This document shows, piece after piece, positions 57,976 through 64,000 of a stretch of 64,000 bases of DNA. The first letter of the stretch is position 1; each line of letters starts with the position of its first letter. Made by a program: the position numbers and the translations under genes. The DNA lies in NCBI RefSeq assembly GCF_028307215.1, contig NZ_JAQMHV010000002.1:186001-250000 (forward strand), in the 5' to 3' direction. This DNA is from Falsirhodobacter sp. 20TX0035. Its GTDB lineage: Bacteria; Pseudomonadota; Alphaproteobacteria; Rhodobacterales; Rhodobacteraceae. Under the pieces are notes generated by a model that worked only from the letters and a program-made list of their open reading frames with translations, ran no database searches and was not told the DNA's origin.

Positions 57976-59082
57976 ATGACCGGATCGACCCCCCGCCACC
58001 TGATGCTGGGCGCCGCGGCGCTTCTGGCCTCCACCTCCATGGTGGCGGCGCAGGATCTTGCGACGCTGGAAGCGGCCGCCAAGAAGGAAGGCATGCTGAC
58101 CACGATCGCGCTGCCCCACAACTGGTGCGCCTATGGCGAGGTCATCGCCGGCTTCAAGGCGAAATACCCGTGGATCCAGGTGAACGAGCTGAACCCCGAC
58201 GCGGGTTCTGCGGACGAGCTGGAGGCCGTGCGCGCCAACAAGGGCAACACCGGCCCGCAGGCGCCGGACGTTCTGGACGTGGGCCTTGCCTTTGGTCCGC
58301 AGGCGGCCAAGGAAGGGCTGCTGCAACCCTACAAGGTGTCGAACTGGGACCAAGTCTCGGACGACATCAAGGATCCGGAAGGCCACTGGTACGCCGGATA
58401 TTACGGCGTCATGGCCTTCCTCGTGAACGAGGATCTGGTGACGGAGGTGCCGACCGACTGGGCCGACCTTCTGGACGAGGATTACGCGGGCCAGGTCGCG
58501 CTGTCGGGCGATCCCCGCGCCTCGGCGCAGGCGATCCTCTCGGTGCAGGCGGCAGGCCTGTCCACGGGGGCGGAACCGGGCAAGGCGGCGGCGGAAGCCG
58601 GCCTCGACTACTTCAAGCAGATGAACGAGAACGGCAACTTCGTGCCCGTGATCGGCAAGGCCGGCACGCTGGCACAGGGCGCGACGCCGATCGTCGTGGC
58701 CTGGGACTACAACGCGCTGTCCTGGCGCGACAGCCTGAACGGCAACCCGCCCACGCAGATCGTCGTGCCGGAAACGGGCGTGCTCGCCGGCGTCTACGTG
58801 CAGGGCATCTCCGCCCACGCGCCGCATCCGAACGCGGCCAAGCTGTGGATGGAATACCTGTATTCGGATGAAGGCCAGAACCTTTGGCTGAAGGGCTACT
58901 GCCACCCCGCCCGCTTCAACGCGATGGTGGAGGCCGGATCGGTCCCGCAGGAGCTGATCGATGCCCTGCCCCCGGCCGAAGCCTATGCCAAGGCCGTCTT
59001 CCCGACGCTGGACCAGCAGGCCGAGAACCAGGAGGCCGTGACCGGCGCCTGGGATCAGGTCGTGGGCGCCAACGTCCAGTGA
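57976..59082 (+). CDS. ABC transporter substrate-binding protein (iron/2-aminoethylphosphonate/polyamine type)
   Basis: A 368-residue extracellular binding protein with a signal peptide ending MVAAQ near residue 26. Blocks LATLEAAAKKEGMLTTIALPHNWCAYGEVIAGFKAKYPWIQVNELNPDAGSADELEA (shown in part), HWYAGYYGVMAFLVNEDL and GYCHPARFNAMVEAG fit family 1 SBPs close to Fe(III), 2-aminoethylphosphonate and spermidine proteins. No Tyr-rich ferric site is obvious, so an organic ligand is more likely. It heads a four-gene PotABCD-like operon and overlaps the permease start (GTGA). Confidence 0.83.
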   Translation: MTGSTPRHLMLGAAALLASTSMVAAQDLATLEAAAKKEGMLTTIALPHNWCAYGEVIAGFKAKYPWIQVNELNPDAGSADELEAVRANKGNTGPQAPDVLDVGLAFGPQAAKEGLLQPYKVSNWDQVSDDIKDPEGHWYAGYYGVMAFLVNEDLVTEVPTDWADLLDEDYAGQVALSGDPRASAQAILSVQAAGLSTGAEPGKAAAEAGLDYFKQMNENGNFVPVIGKAGTLAQGATPIVVAWDYNALSWRDSLNGNPPTQIVVPETGVLAGVYVQGISAHAPHPNAAKLWMEYLYSDEGQNLWLKGYCHPARFNAMVEAGSVPQELIDALPPAEAYAKAVFPTLDQQAENQEAVTGAWDQVVGANVQ

Positions 59083-59957
59083 CGACCCCAAGGCCCCCCG
59101 CGCCCCGCCCGCGCCGGTTCAATCCGGCGTGGCTTGGCATCCTGCCCTTTGCGCTGTTCATCGCGATGTTCCTGATCGCGCCGACCCTGAACATCGTCCT
59201 GGGCGCCTTCCGCACGCCGGAGGGGGGCTTTACCTTGGCCAACATCCGGGGGCTGTTCACGCCCTCGATCCTGTCGTCCTACTGGATTTCCATCAAGATC
59301 TCGGTCGCCTCGGCGGCGATCGGCTGCCTTGTGGGGTTCGCCATGGCGGCGGCGGTGGTGCTGGGCGGGCTGCCCCGCGCCATCCGCGCGCCCCTGATGA
59401 CGTTTTCGGGCGTCGCGTCCAACTTCGCGGGCGTGCCGCTGGCTTTCGCGTTCCTGGCCACGCTGGGGCCGCTGGGGCTGGTCACGGGCGTCTTGCGGAC
59501 GGAACTGGGGATCAACCTGCGGGCCTACGGGTTCAACATCCTCAGCTTCTGGGGGCTGACGATCACTTACCTGTTCTTCCAGATCCCGCTGATGATCCTG
59601 ATCGTCACCCCCGCGCTGGACGGCCTGAAGCGCGAATGGCGCGAGGCGGCGTCCTGCCTTGGCGCCACCGGCGCGCAGTACTGGCGCATCGTGGCGCTGC
59701 CGATCCTGTTCCCGACGCTTCTGGGCACCTTCGCCTTGCTGTTCGCCAACGCCTTCGGCGCGGTGGCCACGGCCTATGCCCTGACGGGATCCTCGCTCAA
59801 CATCGTGCCGATCAGCCTGTTCGCCCAGATCCGCGGCGACGTGCTGGGCAACCCCCACTTGGGCTATGCCATGGCCTTCGGGATGATCGTGATCACGGGG
59901 GCGGCCAACCTGATCTACATCGTCCTGCGCATCCGGTCCGAACGGTGGCTGAAATGA
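59079..59957 (+). CDS. ABC transporter permease, first (PotB-type)
   Basis: A 292-residue permease from GTG 59079, overlapping the previous stop. Six helices and the EAA loop EAASCLGATGAQYWRIVALPILFPTLL are typical of BPD_transp_1 permeases of the polyamine/iron group. The N-terminal TTPRPPAPRPRR tail is cytoplasmic. Works with the second permease encoded next (ATGA overlap). Confidence 0.9.
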   Translation: MTTPRPPAPRPRRFNPAWLGILPFALFIAMFLIAPTLNIVLGAFRTPEGGFTLANIRGLFTPSILSSYWISIKISVASAAIGCLVGFAMAAAVVLGGLPRAIRAPLMTFSGVASNFAGVPLAFAFLATLGPLGLVTGVLRTELGINLRAYGFNILSFWGLTITYLFFQIPLMILIVTPALDGLKREWREAASCLGATGAQYWRIVALPILFPTLLGTFALLFANAFGAVATAYALTGSSLNIVPISLFAQIRGDVLGNPHLGYAMAFGMIVITGAANLIYIVLRIRSERWLK

Positions 59958-60723
59958 CCCGCGCCGCCGCATGGGCCGCGCTGCTGCTGGGCCTCGTCTA
60001 CTTCATCCTGCCGCTGATCGGGATGGTCGAATTCTCGCTGTCCATGCGGCGGGGGGAATACAGCTTCGACGCCTACCGCATCGTGCTGGCCGACCCGCAG
60101 TTCCGGCAGACGTTCCTGTATTCGGTGATGATGGCGCTGGCGACGATCGTCTTCGGCATGGCGCTTGTGGTACCCACCGCCTTCTGGGTCCGCCTGCGCC
60201 TGCCCCACCTGCGCCCGGTGATCGAGTTCGTCACCCTGCTGCCGCTGGTCATCCCGGCCATCGTGGTCGTGTTCGGCTACATCCGGCTCTACAACACCTC
60301 CAGCTGGCTGCCGCTGACGGGGTCGCTGACGGGCACCAACATCCTGCTGATGTTCGGCTACGCCACGCTGGCCCTGCCCTACATGTACCGGGCGGTGGAC
60401 ACGGGGATGCGCGCCATCGACATCGCGACGCTGACCGAGGCCGCGCAGTCGCTGGGCGCGGGATGGTTCACGATCCTGCTGCGGATCATCCTGCCCAACG
60501 TGCTGGTGGCCGTGCTGTCGGGCGCCTTCGTCACCTTTGCCATCGTCATGGGCGAGTTCACAATGGCGGCGCTTCTGAACCGGCCGGCCTTCGGCCCCTA
60601 CCTGCAGCTGATGGGCGCCAACCGCGCCTATGAACCCTTCGCGCTGGCCACCATCGCCTTCGCGATCACCTGGGCCTGCATGGGCGCCATCCAGTTGTTC
60701 ACCCGTTTCGCCAAGGCCCGCGC

Positions 60724-60727
<4 letters not shown>
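59954..60727 (+). CDS. ABC transporter permease, second (PotC-type)
   Basis: A 257-residue permease with six helices; the EAA loop is EAAQSLGAGWFTILLRIILPNVLV. It completes the membrane part of the importer. Its stop overlaps the ATPase start at 60724. The substrate cannot be read from the permeases. Confidence 0.9.
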
Positions 60728-61752
<1,025 letters not shown>

Positions 61753-61839
61753 CGTCACGGGGCCTTCCGATCCGCATACGGCGGTGCACCGCCTTGTCCC
61801 CTGCGCAAGAACGTATTAGATGCCCCCCGGGGAGAATTT

Positions 61840-61863
61840 ATGGATCTTGATCGAGTTGGCTGA
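61840..61863 (+). other. Possible seven-residue leader peptide before mqo
   Basis: ATG at 61840 follows a GGGGAGA ribosome site (61828-61834) with good spacing and encodes MDLDRVG then TGA. The stop lies four bases before ATG 61868 of mqo, which has no ribosome site of its own. This arrangement would permit translational coupling or attenuation. Confidence 0.4.
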
Positions 61864-61867
61864 ACCA

Positions 61868-63583
61868 ATGACGCAAAAACCTGTTGGCCTTCGGGCCGAT
61901 GCCTCCTCCGCGCAGCTTCGCATGAACCGCCGGCAGCTTCTTGGAACCGCCGCCGCAGGTGCTGCCGTGACCACGCTGCCCGCCTTTGCCGCACGGGCCC
62001 AGGCCGCCGACAAGACGGTCGACGTGCTGCTGATCGGCGGCGGCATCATGAGCGCGACGCTCGGCGTCCTGCTGAGCGAGCTGGAACCCGGCTGGACCTA
62101 TGAGATGGTGGAGCGTCTGGACGCGGTCGCCGAGGAAAGCTCCAACGGCTGGAACAACGCGGGCACCGGCCACTCGGCCCTCGCCGAACTGAACTACACG
62201 CCGGAAGACAGTAACGGCGACATCCACATCGAAAAAGCCATCGACATCAACGAACAGTGGCAGGTCACGCGCCAGTTCTTGGCCTACCAGACCGAACGCG
62301 GCGTGCTGAAGAACCCGCGGTCTTTCCTGAACTCCACCCCGCATATGAGCTTTGTCTGGGGCGATGCGAACACCGCCTTCCTTCAGAAGCGGTTCGAGGC
62401 GCTGAAGTCCAGCCCGCTGTTCGCCGGCATGGAATTCTCCACCGATCACGCGAAAATCGCGGAATGGGTGCCGCTGATGCTGGAAGGGCGCGACCCGAAC
62501 CAGAAGCTCGCCGCCACCTGGTCCCCCCTGGGCACCGACGCCAACTGGGGCGAGGTGACGCGCCAGTACATCGCGCATCTGCAGACGCTGCCGAACTTCG
62601 CCCTGCAGACGGGGACCGAGGTGCAGGACATCCAGCGCAACGACGACCAGTCCTGGCGCGTGACGCTGGCCGACACGGACGGCGGGAACGAGCGCGTGGT
62701 CAACGCGAAGTTCCTGTTCCTCGGCGCCGGCGGCGGTGCGCTGCCGCTGCTGCAGATGTCGGGCATCCCGGAAGGTGACGACTATGCCGGCTTCCCCGTG
62801 GGCGGTTCGTTCCTTGTGTGCGAAAACCCGGACGTGGCCTCCCGCCACCTGGCCAAGGCCTATGGTCAGGCCACGGTCGGCGCGCCGCCCATGTCGGTGC
62901 CGCACCTTGACACCCGCGTGCTGGACGGCAAGCAGATGGTCCTCTTCGGGCCGTTCGCGACCTTCTCCACGAAGTTCCTGAAGAACGGGTCCTACTTCGA
63001 CCTTCCGGCGTCGGTCACGCTGGACAACCTGTGGCCGATGCTGAAGGTCAGCTACGACCAGTTCAGCCTGGTCCAATACCTCGCCGGCCAGCTGATGCTG
63101 TCGGACGAGGATCGGATCGACGCGCTGCGCGAATACTATCCGGAGGCGAAGGCCGAAGACTGGCGCCTGTGGCAGGCCGGCCAACGCGTGCAGATCATCA
63201 AGCGCGACCCCGAAGAAGGCGGCGTGCTGAAGCTGGGGACCGAACTGGTGGCCTCGGAAGACGGCACCCTGACGGCGCTTCTGGGCGCATCGCCCGGCGC
63301 CTCCACCGCGGCACCGATCATGCTGACGCTGCTGAAGACCGTCTTCGGCGAAAAGCTGGCCACCCCTGAATGGCAGGCCAAGATGAAGGAGATCGTCCCC
63401 AGCTACGGCCAGAAGCTGAACGAGAATCCGGAGCTTCTGCAGCAGGAATGGAACCGCACCTCGGGCATCCTGCAGCTGGCCATCGCGCCGCCGGTCATCA
63501 ATCCGGGCCGCCTGCAGGAACAGCAGGACAACCGCGTCGCCCCCACGGGCACGGTCGCGCCCCAGCCGGACATGGCCCTTTGA
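61868..63583 (+). CDS. mqo: Malate:quinone oxidoreductase with Tat-like leader
   Basis: A 571-residue Mqo, which oxidises malate to oxaloacetate and reduces quinone. Signatures: [25 protein letters not shown] (FAD fold), [26 protein letters not shown], and [21 protein letters not shown]. Before the FAD fold there is an extra leader, [18 protein letters not shown] ending AARAQAAD, with twin arginines and an AxA-like cleavage site. Most Mqo proteins start directly at the FAD motif, so this form may be exported or membrane-anchored. Possible starts are 61820, 61868 and 61922 (the last gives the leader directly). A terminator follows. Confidence 0.88.
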   Translation: MTQKPVGLRADASSAQLRMNRRQLLGTAAAGAAVTTLPAFAARAQAADKTVDVLLIGGGIMSATLGVLLSELEPGWTYEMVERLDAVAEESSNGWNNAGTGHSALAELNYTPEDSNGDIHIEKAIDINEQWQVTRQFLAYQTERGVLKNPRSFLNSTPHMSFVWGDANTAFLQKRFEALKSSPLFAGMEFSTDHAKIAEWVPLMLEGRDPNQKLAATWSPLGTDANWGEVTRQYIAHLQTLPNFALQTGTEVQDIQRNDDQSWRVTLADTDGGNERVVNAKFLFLGAGGGALPLLQMSGIPEGDDYAGFPVGGSFLVCENPDVASRHLAKAYGQATVGAPPMSVPHLDTRVLDGKQMVLFGPFATFSTKFLKNGSYFDLPASVTLDNLWPMLKVSYDQFSLVQYLAGQLMLSDEDRIDALREYYPEAKAEDWRLWQAGQRVQIIKRDPEEGGVLKLGTELVASEDGTLTALLGASPGASTAAPIMLTLLKTVFGEKLATPEWQAKMKEIVPSYGQKLNENPELLQQEWNRTSGILQLAIAPPVINPGRLQEQQDNRVAPTGTVAPQPDMAL

Positions 63584-63594
63584 TCTGATGCAAG

Positions 63595-63618
63595 CGGCGC
63601 CGAAAGGCGCCGTTTCGC
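63595..63618 (+). terminator. Rho-independent terminator after mqo
   Basis: CGGCGCC (63595-63601) and GGCGCCG (63606-63612) pair around a stable GAAA loop and are followed by TTTCGCTTTCATTT. It is 12 bases after the mqo stop. Confidence 0.85.
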
Positions 63619-63754
63619 TTTCATTTGTACCCGTTGTTTCCTTGCCAACCCCATGGCGCGCTGCCATGAGGCGGGCTTGTCGGACCCGCACGTTGACCTT
63701 GCCCCCTCGCAAGCCAGATGCCCCGACACGTGTGACGTTGTTTCCTGAGGATAG

Positions 63755-64000
63755 ATGCAAAACCAAGATCACGACGGCGCCCTGTCGGGCCGCCTGTTCC
63801 TTGTCACGGGGACGGCCGCCCTGGGCGGGTTCCTGTTCGGCTATGACAGCTCCATCATCAACGGGGCGGTCGACGCCGTGCGCGACCGCTTCGGTCTGTC
63901 GGCGGCGGGGATCGGCTTCACCGTGTCCTGCGCCCTTCTGGGCGCGATGGTCGGCGCCTGGTATGCCGGCGTATGCGCCGACAAGCTGGGCCGCGTGCGC
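63755..64000 (+). CDS. Sugar porter-type MFS transporter, N-terminal part (3' end cut by window)
   Basis: The first 82 codons of an MFS permease; the gene runs off the window. The first helix reads TGTAALGGFLFGYDSSIINGAV, the sugar-porter signature found in GalP and XylE, and the second helix ends in the loop motif ADKLGRVR (G-R-R/K type) between helices 2 and 3. It probably imports a monosaccharide with protons. CTGAGG precedes the ATG by eight bases. Confidence 0.85.
   Translation, partial: MQNQDHDGALSGRLFLVTGTAALGGFLFGYDSSIINGAVDAVRDRFGLSAAGIGFTVSCALLGAMVGAWYAGVCADKLGRVR

Noticed and set aside
61780-61793. GGCGGTGCACCGCC as a terminator after the PotA-type gene
   Set aside because: Only a six-base stem with a two-base loop and no T run; could equally be part of the mqo promoter region.

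Overview
The window is GC-rich, tightly packed, single-replicon-style DNA from an alphaproteobacterium, most likely a member of the Rhodobacteraceae/Paracoccaceae. This rests on high GC, ATGA-coupled operons, a GAAC-N7-GAAC LexA box, GGAAC-N16-CGTT (EcfG-type) promoters, many Opp/Dpp-type importers, and a CrtX-type carotenoid glucosyltransferase. The genus cannot be fixed from the sequence. No rRNA, tRNA, CRISPR array or prophage was seen.

Regions. (1) 1-2561: the end of a LysR regulator and two protocatechuate 4,5-cleavage genes, ligJ (4-oxalomesaconate hydratase) and ligI (2-pyrone-4,6-dicarboxylate hydrolase). (2) 2733-4692: a decaying locus in which a phosphodiesterase gene without its N-terminus overlaps an inositol-monophosphatase-family gene that runs in frame into a broken IS5-type transposase. 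(3) 5145-20962: a stress-oriented region holding a BCCT transporter, a TPP enzyme operon, an inactivated alpha/beta hydrolase, an ABC-ATPase relic, a DUF1469/DUF3618 envelope trio, a short dehydrogenase operon, crtX, an SOS-controlled imuA, a GvpU-like gene, a Phd/VapC-type toxin-antitoxin pair, and a PRC-barrel plus DJ-1 pair. Three EcfG-like promoters punctuate it. (4) 21066-29115: molybdenum-related genes (fdhD, a YdeP-type oxidoreductase, mobA), an aromatic-acid-type MFS transporter, a GlcD-like flavoprotein and a class V aminotransferase-fold protein.

(5) 29238-42474 (minus strand) is the most unusual part: a 13-gene operon with almost every junction overlapping. It encodes a LysR regulator, flavin monooxygenase, alpha/beta hydrolase, a complete Dpp-type importer, an M24-fold enzyme lacking most metal ligands, a BisC-like molybdoenzyme, two AhpD/CMD proteins and an Lrp regulator. 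It looks like a self-contained uptake and breakdown pathway for an unidentified small organic molecule. (6) 42621-50149: argE and a siderophore system (TonB receptor, binding protein, two FecCD permeases, ATPase). (7) 50247-56449: a second Dpp-type importer joined to an intact glycerophosphodiester phosphodiesterase, a layout that recalls agrocinopine (acc) operons and could be linked to the decayed pair in region 2. (8) 56453-64000: an FAD/NAD(P)-binding protein, a third organic-substrate ABC importer of the PotABC/iron type, a malate:quinone oxidoreductase with a Tat-like leader, and the start of a sugar-porter MFS gene.

Overall the window describes a scavenging heterotroph: four complete ABC importers, two secondary transporters plus a third cut by the edge, and catabolic enzymes for aromatic, peptide-like and phosphodiester substrates, next to a general-stress island. 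All functions are inferred from sequence patterns recalled from known families; no database search was run.
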